64,000 bases of DNA. It comes from Legionella steigerwaltii (GTDB taxonomy: Bacteria > Pseudomonadota > Gammaproteobacteria > Legionellales > Legionellaceae). The position numbers and the translations under genes were made by a program. Shown here piece by piece: positions 10,015 through 19,135 of this stretch. Below the pieces are notes generated by a model. That model was given only the letters and a program-made list of their open reading frames with translations. It was not told where the DNA came from and did not search any database. The stretch lies in the NCBI RefSeq assembly GCF_001468065.1, contig NZ_LNYZ01000008.1:124001-188000 (forward strand). Direction: 5' to 3'. How positions within the stretch are numbered: the stretch's first letter is position 1; each line of letters begins with the position of its first letter.

Positions 10015-10845
10015 TTAAGGCTGAAATACGTCTTGCTGAATCCCACCGACAACCCATTGAGGACTGTTAGGGAATTGGCGAAAGTGCCAAATTTCATCAA
10101 GCTGGCTTATAGGCTCATCATTTTCTTTAATAGAGCCAGTAAAGCGAACACTAGCGATTAGGGAATTAGATTGTCTTGAAACATCAAGTAATTCAGCCTC
10201 CAAAGTGATTACTTCTGTTTTATTGGGTGCATCTCCCCGTTCATCTAATTGCATTTTGATTTCTGCAAATACTTCAGGTGCTGTGAACTCACTCAAATCC
10301 TGAATATTTTTTTTGTCGTAAGCGGCTTGTAACCGATTAAATGTTACTTTGGCTTCACGTAAAAAGGACTCAGGAACAAAACCTACAGGATATTCAGAAA
10401 CGCCATTATCGGTATTGCTTCCTGAACTGCTATTGAATGATTGAGTAAAATTACTAAAAGGACTTTGGTTAAAAGAGTTGGTTTGTCCTTGTCCTGATTG
10501 AAAACCAGGTTGCATTCTTTTGCGGAAAAAACCGACAATAAAGAAAATAACGACACCTAGAATTAACCATGACAAGATCCCGCTAGTAAGACCATGTCCC
10601 ATAAATAAGCTAGTAAGCAAGCCGCCAATTAATAAACCACTAAGTAGTCCACCCCATCTGCTTGGATTTTTAGTACTTTGTCCCATAACACTGGATTTCT
10701 GTACTTTATTTTGGGAAAACAGGGCGTTTTGTGAACGCTGTATACCGAAACTTCTACCGGCACCAAAACGTTTGGCAGAGGCTTCGTTAATTAACAGTCC
10801 AAAACTTAATAATGCAATAAGCAAATAGGAAATAAACGTACGCAT
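10015..10845 (-). CDS. Tim44-like domain membrane protein
   Basis: About 276 residues. The start is put at ATG 10845, which has AAGG eight bases upstream and gives a clean signal sequence (MRTFISYLLIALLSFGLL, cut near NEASA); the longer frame would need TTG at 10869. After a basic, Gln/Ser-rich stretch comes a Gly/Leu-rich pair of membrane segments (roughly residues 65-110), then a polar Asn/Ser/Gln linker, and a C-terminal Tim44-like domain (from about 155) beginning ESFLREAKVTFNRLQ. Bacterial proteins with this layout are inner-membrane anchored with a fold related to the mitochondrial import factor Tim44; their role is not established. It is monocistronic, ending in a hairpin. Confidence 0.8.
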   Translation of the reverse strand: MRTFISYLLIALLSFGLLINEASAKRFGAGRSFGIQRSQNALFSQNKVQKSSVMGQSTKNPSRWGGLLSGLLIGGLLTSLFMGHGLTSGILSWLILGVVIFFIVGFFRKRMQPGFQSGQGQTNSFNQSPFSNFTQSFNSSSGSNTDNGVSEYPVGFVPESFLREAKVTFNRLQAAYDKKNIQDLSEFTAPEVFAEIKMQLDERGDAPNKTEVITLEAELLDVSRQSNSLIASVRFTGSIKENDEPISQLDEIWHFRQFPNSPQWVVGGIQQDVFQP

Positions 10846-10931
10846 AGAATAGACCTTTTCTTTTTTCAATAGAGATCAAGAGTATATATGAATTTGAATG
10901 AATCTGCCTCTTTGTTGTTAAAATTTTAACT

Positions 10932-10989
10932 AGGGTTTGTTTGCAATTCTACCATTTTGGCTCAATCTAGCGAATTGCAATCAGACCCT
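10932..10989. terminator. Long imperfect hairpin downstream of icmF
   Basis: TTGCAATTC (10941-10949) pairs with GAATTGCAA (10972-10980), and flanking AGGGT (10932-10936) pairs with ACCCT (10985-10989). The structure lies about 80 bases past the icmF stop, between two minus-strand genes, and could end the icmHF transcript. It could also be part of the regulatory region of the Tim44-like gene. Confidence 0.4.
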
Positions 10990-11072
10990 ATATTAATATA
11001 AAAAATTGGACGATTTTAAAAATTCATCTCAGACAAGTAGAATCGGATAAAATTCAATAAGGGCTAGAATCT

Positions 11073-13994
11073 CTAGACTATTGAGTCACGCAATGTAAAT
11101 CCATTCAAAATTCCTGGTGTGAAGGGATTAACTTGATTGTTTGTTTTTAATAAGTAACGCCCTGAATTACTGTTAATTTCAAAGAGAATTTGCAAGCTGG
11201 AACTGTCTTGCTCATCAACCAGAACATTTACTTTTTCGAGTAGTTTAAATAATGCCCAGGCTCCTTGTTCTGCAAGTTCGTAATGATTGCCTTCAATGGA
11301 ATCCAGTGCCAGTTTTGCATTGGCTTGCGGCCAGGTAAAACGAATGACTGAGTCACTTCCTTGATTATCAGTTAATTTAGTGCCACCGATTTCAAGCACT
11401 AGATTAGCAACTACAGGATCAAGGCTGATTTTTTGTAAACTAAAATCAATTTTGCTTTCTTCGCCATGATTGGGGAAAAACATATTGGTAATAATATTGG
11501 CTCGTATGAGTGCATCTAATGTTTCTGAAGCTATGGGTAATACTGAATCATTGACTGCTTTAGGTTTCCACTCTGCGTTGGAAACATCTAAGAAGGGTTT
11601 CACAAAATTTTCAGTAAATGTGTTCAAGGAACCATGAGTAGAAAAGAAATGATTAAAATCATTGATTGCTATTTCTTCGCGCTGTGATGCGTCAAAAGGA
11701 TAGCGGCTGGCAATCGTTGTTTGGAATTCTCTATAAACAGTTTGTTGCCATTGTTGGTTGATATACTGACGGCTGTCTTTTATTAAAATACCCCAGGTGT
11801 CGCTTGCTAATTGTTTTGTCCAAGTGCTTAAAGGCTCCGGTAATTGTCGCGCTTGATTGTAAAGCAGACTTACTGGATCGGATGCAGTATCACTGGCAAA
11901 GCGTGTTCTAATAATATTAAACGCGGTTTTGCCGCCATCATTTATCATGGATAAGGTTGAAATAAAGCGTTCCAAATCAACGATTTTCAGACTAAGTTCT
12001 TTAGTACTGGAGTGGCTCATCAAGTTTAAATCAGTAAACTGATTGGCAATAGAATGATTAAAGGGAGAGGAGTTATTGGTTAGATCCGCTTTCGTTTCTT
12101 GTTGAATTAAGGCAATTATTTTACTTAGTGCATGAGACTGCTCTAGGTTTTTAACTACCTGTCGTCCTGCTTGATAATCTTGGTAATGCAACGGTTGTGA
12201 TTTTCTCATGAACGTTTGCCACCAAGTAACATAATCAAAACAATACGCTTGGGTTATCATTTCCTGTAATTGGGCCAAATCATTGCGTGCAAGCACCCAG
12301 TTTTCTTTTTGCAGGTTATGGCTAATATCAGGAATTTTTTGCATGATTTCATTAAAACCAGCTCGGGTAAAGTAAACCGGAAGCTCGTTGGTTGCTACCA
12401 CAAACCCATTGATTGCAATTTTTTGTTTTGCAGAAGGGAAGGACTCTTTTGCAATGGAGTAATAGAGATAACTGGAGGGTAATGCATTTAAATAATTTCT
12501 GGCATCACTAATTACTTGTGGTTTCACAGTTATATTTTTAGGGGGTTTGCTTAATAGAAGTTTGAGTAGTGCTAATTGTTTCTTTAAAGCACTTTCAGGT
12601 TGATTTTTCCATCGTGTAGCAAACCAATCATGTACTTGTATTGTTGAAAAATGTTCAGGCTGGCTAAGCATCAAGTAAATTTTCAATGCATTATAGCGAA
12701 CAATAGGTGTATTTCCTGGATTGTTGATTACCTCTTCCAGTTCATTGGTTAATGAGGGCAAAAATTCACCATGAAGACGATTTTCTGCATTGCGGTGCAA
12801 ATTAAATTTTAATTGATGTACTGTAGGTAGTGACAAGGAGTTGCTCGGAATATGACTCATCGTTTTTGCAGCATTAGATAAATGATAAAGAGCTTGCTTT
12901 TCTTTGTTTTGTTGACTATTAAGTACATCGTATGCGAGTAATTCTTTGCTTGCCTCATCCAATAGATGAGCTGTTTTGTAATGGTTGTAGCTTAAAAGTA
13001 GCAAACTGATGCCGGCAATACTTGCGGTAGCTGCAATAATGGGCTTCTGTGAAAATCTTCTCACTTGTGGCACCTGGCTACAGTGTTCTTGAATCGTTTT
13101 TAATGCCCCTTCAACAAAATAAGCCCTGAAATTTGTAGCTTGTGGGAAGGTATCTTGTACGATTAATGCATATTCATGCTGAATTTTCTTATTCAGACGA
13201 TCAATACTCACACCGCCTTGCTCCGCGCTACTAAAATAAATGGAATGTAAATTAAAAAGCTTAGGTGAGATCCCTTGAATTAATGCTTGGATAGGAGCGC
13301 GTAAGCTTGCTACCTGTAATGGAAATTCCCGAATTAAACTGCGTCTCATTGTCGAACGAGCGGGATGCATTTTATTAATTACTTGTTGACCAATTTGTTC
13401 AGTAAGTTGATTAAATTGTAATGAATAGGCTTCTACTTTTTTCTTGAGTTCGTTTCTACAGTCAAGCGAAAATCCTAGAGGTTTCGATAAATCGGTTGCA
13501 TGATCTGCTTGGTAAAATTCAGTGAAACCCGCAAGGGTATCCATTTTAGTAAATATTAGTGCAAGATTGACAGAATAACCTAAATTTATTCCAAATCGTT
13601 CCAGTAGTTGCAAATGTGCTTTTTTATGCTCTGCAAATTGCCCCGGATCAGCAATAAGTAACTCGTTTACATCAATACATAAAACAAGGCCCGTAATTTT
13701 TAGAGATGCGTTGCATCGATTTAATTGTTTCAGAGTAACTTGTAATAAGGTTTTGCTGTTGGTTAGCCAATTTTCACCAAGCTCAATGATGATTCCTTTC
13801 TGATTGAAATAAATTTTGGCATGTTGTTCGCTAAAAACGGGTATTTCTTCCATATTGCTTTGCTTTAATATGGCCGATTTTCCCTGGGCATTTCTCCCGG
13901 TAATTACAATAAAAGAGAGTGGATTACTTTGAGGCTTTAGTTGTGAAAGTATTTTTTTTAAAGCATCACATAATGCGCGTAAAGAATTGTCCAT
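11073..13994 (-). CDS. icmF: IcmF, Dot/Icm type IVB secretion system stabilising protein
   Basis: The 973 residues match Legionella IcmF, a relative of TssM of type VI secretion. IcmF and DotU (IcmH) are inner-membrane proteins that stabilise the Dot/Icm core and help place it at the cell pole. An N-terminal nucleotide-binding-like domain has a loose P-loop, GRNAQGKSA, near residue 33, and LVLCIDVNELL follows. A membrane segment is clear at roughly 323-340 (ATASIAGISLLLLSY). The remainder is the large periplasmic region with the C-terminal IcmF-related domain. ATG at 13994 overlaps the icmH stop by one base (TGATG), indicating translational coupling. The expected icmHF pair is complete; no other dot/icm gene occurs here, which matches the scattered dot/icm loci of Legionella. 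Confidence 0.93.
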   Translation of the reverse strand: MDNSLRALCDALKKILSQLKPQSNPLSFIVITGRNAQGKSAILKQSNMEEIPVFSEQHAKIYFNQKGIIIELGENWLTNSKTLLQVTLKQLNRCNASLKITGLVLCIDVNELLIADPGQFAEHKKAHLQLLERFGINLGYSVNLALIFTKMDTLAGFTEFYQADHATDLSKPLGFSLDCRNELKKKVEAYSLQFNQLTEQIGQQVINKMHPARSTMRRSLIREFPLQVASLRAPIQALIQGISPKLFNLHSIYFSSAEQGGVSIDRLNKKIQHEYALIVQDTFPQATNFRAYFVEGALKTIQEHCSQVPQVRRFSQKPIIAATASIAGISLLLLSYNHYKTAHLLDEASKELLAYDVLNSQQNKEKQALYHLSNAAKTMSHIPSNSLSLPTVHQLKFNLHRNAENRLHGEFLPSLTNELEEVINNPGNTPIVRYNALKIYLMLSQPEHFSTIQVHDWFATRWKNQPESALKKQLALLKLLLSKPPKNITVKPQVISDARNYLNALPSSYLYYSIAKESFPSAKQKIAINGFVVATNELPVYFTRAGFNEIMQKIPDISHNLQKENWVLARNDLAQLQEMITQAYCFDYVTWWQTFMRKSQPLHYQDYQAGRQVVKNLEQSHALSKIIALIQQETKADLTNNSSPFNHSIANQFTDLNLMSHSSTKELSLKIVDLERFISTLSMINDGGKTAFNIIRTRFASDTASDPVSLLYNQARQLPEPLSTWTKQLASDTWGILIKDSRQYINQQWQQTVYREFQTTIASRYPFDASQREEIAINDFNHFFSTHGSLNTFTENFVKPFLDVSNAEWKPKAVNDSVLPIASETLDALIRANIITNMFFPNHGEESKIDFSLQKISLDPVVANLVLEIGGTKLTDNQGSDSVIRFTWPQANAKLALDSIEGNHYELAEQGAWALFKLLEKVNVLVDEQDSSSLQILFEINSNSGRYLLKTNNQVNPFTPGILNGFTLRDSIV

Positions 13995-14782
13995 CAGCTA
14001 TCCAGAAGAGCAAGTTGGGTATGTCCAAATAAAACGGTTTTTGCCTTATTTTCCAATAGATATTGGCTGGTAAAAAAAGCAAGTGCTACTACAGCAACCG
14101 CGGAAATCAGAGTTATTATGACTGCTTTATAATTCTTTTTAACTATTTTGGGTATGGGGTTTTCATTAAATAAGCGACGTGGCTGATTAAACCGATTTTG
14201 TTGAATTATTTGATAGAGATCTTCAATGTAATTATCTAAAGCTTGTCGCCCATCAGGTTTGAGATGGTAATGGCCTTCAAAACCAACAATCAGAAAAAAA
14301 TAAACCAGCTCAATCAGATCAAGGTACTGAGTTGGTCGTTCCTTAATGTAATTAAGAATTTCAAAAAAACGATGTTGTGGTTGCGCACTATCACTCGTCA
14401 GAGGCGTAAATGCTTTAAATTCAGCATTAAGTTGATACACGCGCATGTAATTTTTACCAATTAGTTCATCTATCGTTGCTGACATTAGATAATAGGCAAT
14501 AGCAGCAAAGTCTGTCGGGTATTTGGATGCGTCCATCTTGCTCTGAAAAGCAAGTAATTCATGCTCAATGTTGTCCCTGATGTTCTCAATGGGGGGGAGT
14601 GAAGGACTAAGGCAGAGTCGTTCCAATAGTGATAATAGAGGACCCGCTGCTGCAACTAAAGCATTAGTAGAAAAAGGAGCAATAAATAATTTTGAGCGAT
14701 AGTAACCTTGCGGGACAAGCATGGATCCCGAATTAACAAGATGACTGCTGACCAGTGAGGCTGGATAATGCGCAACGGTCAT
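13994..14782 (-). CDS. icmH: IcmH/DotU, Dot/Icm type IVB secretion protein
   Basis: DotU-family inner-membrane protein of about 262 residues, partner of IcmF. I start at ATG 14782 (MTVAHYPASL), which has AGGAG seven bases upstream; the longer frame begins with TTG at 14830. The conserved DotU core is visible (YLMSATIDELIG, LIELVYFFLIVGFEGHY, then DGRQALDNYIEDLY), and the protein ends with one C-terminal membrane helix (AVIITLISAVAVVALAFF), placing the bulk in the cytoplasm as in the family. It is the first gene of a two-gene operon with icmF. The transcription start probably lies in the intergenic stretch beginning at 14783. Confidence 0.94.
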   Translation of the reverse strand: MTVAHYPASLVSSHLVNSGSMLVPQGYYRSKLFIAPFSTNALVAAAGPLLSLLERLCLSPSLPPIENIRDNIEHELLAFQSKMDASKYPTDFAAIAYYLMSATIDELIGKNYMRVYQLNAEFKAFTPLTSDSAQPQHRFFEILNYIKERPTQYLDLIELVYFFLIVGFEGHYHLKPDGRQALDNYIEDLYQIIQQNRFNQPRRLFNENPIPKIVKKNYKAVIITLISAVAVVALAFFTSQYLLENKAKTVLFGHTQLALLDS

Positions 14783-14908
14783 GGTCGTGCTCCTAATGGG
14801 TCTTGATTCAAGCATGAAATCGTAGTGCAAACACTCTCATATTTAAAAAGAAGATGATACGTTATATAGCGCGCATAGTTCAAGTGATCAAGTTATGGGT
14901 GTGACCCT

Positions 14909-14998
14909 ATTTTATCGGGCACGGGCACGTATACGGGCACTGGCATGTGAATAAGCGTTAGCGCTTCGTTTTCGTGCCTATGCCGTGCCCGATAAAAT
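14909..14998. repeat. Inverted repeat between icmH and the suf regulator
   Basis: A perfect 16-bp pair, ATTTTATCGGGCACGG (14909-14924) and CCGTGCCCGATAAAAT (14983-14998), encloses a segment with further GGGCAC/GTGCC pieces. It sits in the 403-base gap (14783-15185) between two divergent operons, so it is unlikely to be a simple terminator for either. Apart from this and the operator-like site at 15074 I see no gene in the gap. Confidence 0.7.
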
Positions 14999-15073
14999 TA
15001 AATTGCCCCATGCGTTTGAATATTTCATTTGCATCATTCCTTAACAATAATGTACTATTCATGTTTGCCAGAT

Positions 15074-15094
15074 ATAGAACTATTTTGGTACTAT
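15074..15094. promoter_or_regulatory. Candidate operator upstream of the suf operon
   Basis: A 21-base imperfect palindrome, ATAGAACTATTTTGGTACTAT, with 7 of 10 positions paired, lies 92 bases before the Rrf2 gene in an AT-rich region. Rrf2 regulators such as IscR bind sites of about this size and usually control their own operon, so this is a reasonable autoregulatory site. It is a pattern-based guess. Confidence 0.35.
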
Positions 15095-15185
15095 ATTTAT
15101 ATATATAGATAAAAAATTAATTAAGCCGGATTTTTGTCTCTAATTAAGACTTATTCAGTACTAGATTATTCGATTTCGAGGTGTT

Positions 15186-15647
15186 ATGCTGCGCATCAGC
15201 AAGTTGGCCGATTATGGAACAGTGGTGATGGTTTATCTCGCAAGGCACGCGCAAGGATTATGTAATGCTCGTGATATCGCATTACATACCCATCTGACTG
15301 TACCTACGGTAAGTAAAATTTTAAAGCGTTTGACGAGTGCAGGTTTGTTAACTTCGGTGCGTGGAGTGACTGGAGGATATCGATTGCGACGACCTGCAAC
15401 TGAGATTTCAGTGTCGCAAATAATTTTTGCATTGGAAGAGCATCGTGGTTTCACAGAGTGTAGTTTGCAACCTAATGATTGTTCATTACAAGGCGTTTGT
15501 ACTATCCAGGGTAATTGGCGGTTGATTAGTCAAGCAATTGAAACCGCTTTGGATAGTGTCAGTTTAGCTACTTTGGCTAAACCAACGTTACAAGCACATG
15601 ATGTGGAGCGAGTTCGACAATTGGCAAGTGGAGTTAATCGTGGCTAA
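15186..15647 (+). CDS. Rrf2-family Fe-S regulator of the suf operon
   Basis: A 153-residue DNA-binding protein related to IscR. The N-terminal winged helix is plain ([20 protein letters not shown], then [19 protein letters not shown] with the wing GVTGGYRL). Three cysteines in [14 protein letters not shown] (C-x6-C-x5-C) match the Fe-S cluster ligands of IscR, so it likely senses Fe-S status. It is the first gene of the suf operon and its stop overlaps the sufB start by 8 bases, so it probably regulates its own operon. Gammaproteobacterial SUF regulators of this type have this position. The start ATG has GAGGTGTT immediately upstream. Confidence 0.92.
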   Translation: MLRISKLADYGTVVMVYLARHAQGLCNARDIALHTHLTVPTVSKILKRLTSAGLLTSVRGVTGGYRLRRPATEISVSQIIFALEEHRGFTECSLQPNDCSLQGVCTIQGNWRLISQAIETALDSVSLATLAKPTLQAHDVERVRQLASGVNRG

Positions 15648-17088
15648 AAGCAGTGAGCAAATTAATTCTCTGCTCGATAGAGAATATCAACATGGGTTTA
15701 CAACGGACATTGAAGTAGATACTTTTGAGCCTGGGCTGGATGAAGAGGTTATTCGTCGTTTATCCAAAATTAAAGGCGAGCCAGAGTTTTTGCTCGAGTG
15801 GCGTTTAAAAGCCTATAGGCATTGGTTAACCATGTCGCCTCCTCAATGGTCCAGCGTGCATTATCCGCCCGTGGATTACAATGCCATTTCTTATTATTCA
15901 GCACCTAAAATGAAAAAAGATGCGCCCAAGAGTCTGGATGAGGTTGATCCCGAATTACTGAGGACCTATGAGAAATTGGGTATTCCTTTAAGAGAGCAAG
16001 AAATGCTGGCGGGTGTCGCTGTAGATGCTGTGTTTGATAGCGTTTCTGTGGCCACTACATTTAAAGCCAAACTCGCTGAGAAAGGCGTTATTTTTTGCCC
16101 TATTTCTGAAGCAGTACATAAATATCCTGAATTGCTGATGCAATATTTGGGTTCCGTAGTGCCTTATCGTGATAATTTTTATGCTGCGTTGAATTCAGCT
16201 GTTTTTAGTGATGGTTCTTTTGTTTATGTGCCCAAAGGGGTACGTTGTCCTATGGAGTTATCTACTTATTTTCGGATTAATGCAGCTTCTACAGGACAAT
16301 TTGAACGTACTTTGATTATTGCGGATGTGGACAGTTACGTTTCTTACCTTGAAGGGTGTACTGCGCCTATGCGTGATGAAAATCAATTGCATGCAGCTGT
16401 GGTAGAGCTGGTTGCTTTAGATGGCGCACAAATTAAATATTCCACAGTCCAAAACTGGTATCCTGGTGATAAGGAAGGGAAAGGGGGTATTTATAATTTT
16501 GTGACCAAGCGTGGCGCATGCCGTGGCAAACGCTCTAAAATTTCCTGGACACAAATTGAAACAGGTTCAGCAATTACCTGGAAATATCCTAGTGTGATTT
16601 TACAAGGGGATGATTCCGTTGGTGAATTTTATTCTGTGGCCTTAACCAATAATTATCAACAGGCTGATACAGGCACTAAAATGATTCATATTGGTAAAAA
16701 CACGCGTTCAACCATTATTTCCAAAGGAATCAGTGCAGGACGTGCACATAATGCTTATCGTGGGTTGGTTCGTATTGCACCAACAGCGACTAATGCGCGT
16801 AATTATACTCAATGTGATTCCATGCTAATGGGTTCTGAATGTTCCGCACATACTTTTCCATATATAGAGGTCAAAAACCCAACAGCGCAAGTAGAACATG
16901 AGGCAACAACTTCAAAGATCAGTGAAGAACAATTGTTTTATTGCCAGCAACGAGGAATCGACACAGAGGACGCTGTTTCAATGATTGTAAATGGTTTTTG
17001 TAAACAGGTATTGAAAGAATTACCTATGGAATTTGCGGTGGAAGCGACTAAATTGCTAGGTCTGAGTTTAGAAGGGGCAGTAGGCTAA
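15640..17088 (+). CDS. sufB: Fe-S cluster assembly protein SufB
   Basis: SufB is the scaffold subunit of the SufBC2D complex on which new Fe-S clusters are built. The frame is open from 15598, but I choose GTG 15640: it has GGAG six bases upstream, overlaps the regulator stop (GTGGCTAA), and gives a normal SufB N-terminus and a length of 482 (E. coli 495). Family landmarks include [16 protein letters not shown], the SufB/D core with YVPKGVRCP and the cluster/persulfide region [17 protein letters not shown], and the tail [19 protein letters not shown]. It is followed one base later by sufC. Confidence 0.97.
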   Translation: MAKSSEQINSLLDREYQHGFTTDIEVDTFEPGLDEEVIRRLSKIKGEPEFLLEWRLKAYRHWLTMSPPQWSSVHYPPVDYNAISYYSAPKMKKDAPKSLDEVDPELLRTYEKLGIPLREQEMLAGVAVDAVFDSVSVATTFKAKLAEKGVIFCPISEAVHKYPELLMQYLGSVVPYRDNFYAALNSAVFSDGSFVYVPKGVRCPMELSTYFRINAASTGQFERTLIIADVDSYVSYLEGCTAPMRDENQLHAAVVELVALDGAQIKYSTVQNWYPGDKEGKGGIYNFVTKRGACRGKRSKISWTQIETGSAITWKYPSVILQGDDSVGEFYSVALTNNYQQADTGTKMIHIGKNTRSTIISKGISAGRAHNAYRGLVRIAPTATNARNYTQCDSMLMGSECSAHTFPYIEVKNPTAQVEHEATTSKISEEQLFYCQQRGIDTEDAVSMIVNGFCKQVLKELPMEFAVEATKLLGLSLEGAVG

Positions 17089-17089
17089 T

Positions 17090-17836
17090 ATGTTAGAAAT
17101 TAAAGACTTAAATGTTGAAGTAAATGAGCAAGCCATTTTAAAAGGCATTAATCTTCAAGTAAATGCTGGGGAGGTTCATGCCATTATGGGGCCTAATGGT
17201 TCCGGGAAAAGTACTTTGTCTAAAGTATTAGCTGGTCATCCTTCATATCAAATGACTGGTGGAAAAATTAGCTATCTAGGCAAGGACTTGGCTCCTTTAT
17301 CTCCCGAAGAAAGAGCGCGGGCGGGTATATTTTTATCTTTTCAATATCCTGTAGAAATACCGGGTGTTACTAACGTTAATTTTCTTAAGGCTTCTGTTAA
17401 TGCAGTACGTAAAGGCCAGGGAAAAAATACATTAGATGCGATTGAGTTTCTGACCTTCATTCGTGAGAAATGTCAGTTACTGGAAATGGATGAAAGCTTT
17501 TTATACCGCAGCATTAATGAAGGCTTTTCTGGTGGCGAAAAAAAACGTAATGAAATTTTGCAGATGGCTGCGCTGGAACCAAAGCTTGCTATTCTTGATG
17601 AGACGGATTCAGGTTTGGATATTGATGCATTGCGTATTATTTCTCATGGTGTTAATGCGATGCGTTCACCAGAACGCTCTATTATTTTAGTAACGCATTA
17701 TCAGCGGTTGCTTGATTATATTGAGCCAGATTTTATTCATGTGTTGGTCAACGGTCGTATTATTATGTCTGGTGATAAATCATTAGCACTTGAATTAGAG
17801 AAAAAAGGGTATAGCTGGCTTGAGGAAACGGTGTAG
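17090..17836 (+). CDS. sufC: Fe-S cluster assembly ATPase SufC
   Basis: ABC-type ATPase of the SufBC2D scaffold; ATP binding drives the conformational change needed for cluster assembly. The 248 residues contain Walker A GPNGSGKST, the Q-loop FLSFQYPVEIPG, the signature SGGEKKRNE, Walker B LAILDETDSGLD and switch His in LVTHYQRLL. All are typical of SufC, including the substitution in the signature region. ATG 17090 follows the sufB stop by one base. Confidence 0.98.
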   Translation: MLEIKDLNVEVNEQAILKGINLQVNAGEVHAIMGPNGSGKSTLSKVLAGHPSYQMTGGKISYLGKDLAPLSPEERARAGIFLSFQYPVEIPGVTNVNFLKASVNAVRKGQGKNTLDAIEFLTFIREKCQLLEMDESFLYRSINEGFSGGEKKRNEILQMAALEPKLAILDETDSGLDIDALRIISHGVNAMRSPERSIILVTHYQRLLDYIEPDFIHVLVNGRIIMSGDKSLALELEKKGYSWLEETV

Positions 17837-17838
17837 TG

Positions 17839-19131
17839 ATGAGCGAGATTTTGGATTTTTACCAACAACGGGCAAAAGCCAGTTTTTCTACTTTGCCATG
17901 GCTTGCCCAATTGCAAACTAAAGCATTAATGGATTTAAGTCGGCATGGTTTTCCAACACGCCATGATGAAAATTGGAAATATACCAGTGTTGATGCCTTG
18001 TTAAATCAACCCTTTATGCATTCTGATGCGGCAGAGAGTCCTAAAGATTCTAGGATCGCTGCATCCGATGAAAAAGTGCACTCTGATTTGCCGATAAAAC
18101 AGAATTTATTGATTCTAAATGGATCCATTTCTGGTGAAGAGCAGCTTGCTAAAGTACTGCCTAAGGGGGTATTGGTACTTCCTTTATCTGTAGCGTTAAT
18201 TCAGCATCCTGAGTTGTTGAAACCCTATTTAGGCACTATTTTAAAACAAGAGCATGGTTTTCATTATTTAAATACAGCCATGATTGACTGCGGCGTGTTG
18301 ATTTACATACCCGCAGGAGTTGTTATTGAAGAACCGATCGCTTTAACCCATATGCAAAACCGAATGAATCAAGCGGTCTATTTGCGACATCTGATTATTG
18401 CTGAAGCAAACAGCCAGGCTACAATCATTGAAGATTATCAAGGTTTGACGGATTGTTGCTATTTGACCAATAAAGTAACCGAGGTTGTGGTGGGTGTTGG
18501 TGCAAAATTGACACATTGCATGATTCAAAGAGAGAGTAAATCTGCTTTTCACTTAGGTCATCTATCAGTGAAACAATTAGCAGGTAGTGAGTTTGCTAAT
18601 CATTCGCTAAGCCTTGGTGGACAATGGGTGCGTTCTGATATCAGTTTGTATTTGCAAGAAGAAAAAGCACATTCCTTGATGAACGGGATTTATGCGCCTG
18701 CAGAGGGACAACATGTGGATCATCACACAACGGTGCAGCATCTGGTACCTTATTGCAGCAGCGAACAGGATTATAAAGGCATTCTCACAGGGCGTTCGCG
18801 TGCGGTATTTAATGGCAAGGTGATTGTTGCAAAAGATGCACAGCATACAGATGCCAAACAACAAAATAAAAACCTGTTACTTTCAGCAAATGCAGAAGTA
18901 GATACCAAACCGCAGTTGGAAATTTTTGCTGATGATGTATTGTGTTCTCATGGTGCAACAGTTGGACAATTGGATGAGGAAGCATTATTTTATTTGGCAA
19001 CTCGTGGAATTGATCGACTTGAAGCATCGCAGTATTTAATTCATGCCTTTGCCAGTGATAATCTACGGCTTATTCCGCATCGTCAATTGGCAGACTACAT
19101 GGGTCATTTATTAACACAACAGTTGGGGTAA
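17839..19131 (+). CDS. sufD: Fe-S cluster assembly protein SufD
   Basis: SufD pairs with SufB in the scaffold complex and is needed for iron entry. About 430 residues, close to E. coli SufD (423). It has the SufB/D fold with the conserved His-bearing segment in GIYAPAEGQHVDHHTTVQH and the C-terminal block LEIFADDVLCSHGATVGQLD followed by LFYLATRGID. Either GTG 17836 (overlapping the sufC stop) or ATG 17839 may start it; I list the ATG. sufS follows four bases after the stop. Confidence 0.95.
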   Translation: MSEILDFYQQRAKASFSTLPWLAQLQTKALMDLSRHGFPTRHDENWKYTSVDALLNQPFMHSDAAESPKDSRIAASDEKVHSDLPIKQNLLILNGSISGEEQLAKVLPKGVLVLPLSVALIQHPELLKPYLGTILKQEHGFHYLNTAMIDCGVLIYIPAGVVIEEPIALTHMQNRMNQAVYLRHLIIAEANSQATIIEDYQGLTDCCYLTNKVTEVVVGVGAKLTHCMIQRESKSAFHLGHLSVKQLAGSEFANHSLSLGGQWVRSDISLYLQEEKAHSLMNGIYAPAEGQHVDHHTTVQHLVPYCSSEQDYKGILTGRSRAVFNGKVIVAKDAQHTDAKQQNKNLLLSANAEVDTKPQLEIFADDVLCSHGATVGQLDEEALFYLATRGIDRLEASQYLIHAFASDNLRLIPHRQLADYMGHLLTQQLG

Positions 19132-19135
19132 ACTA

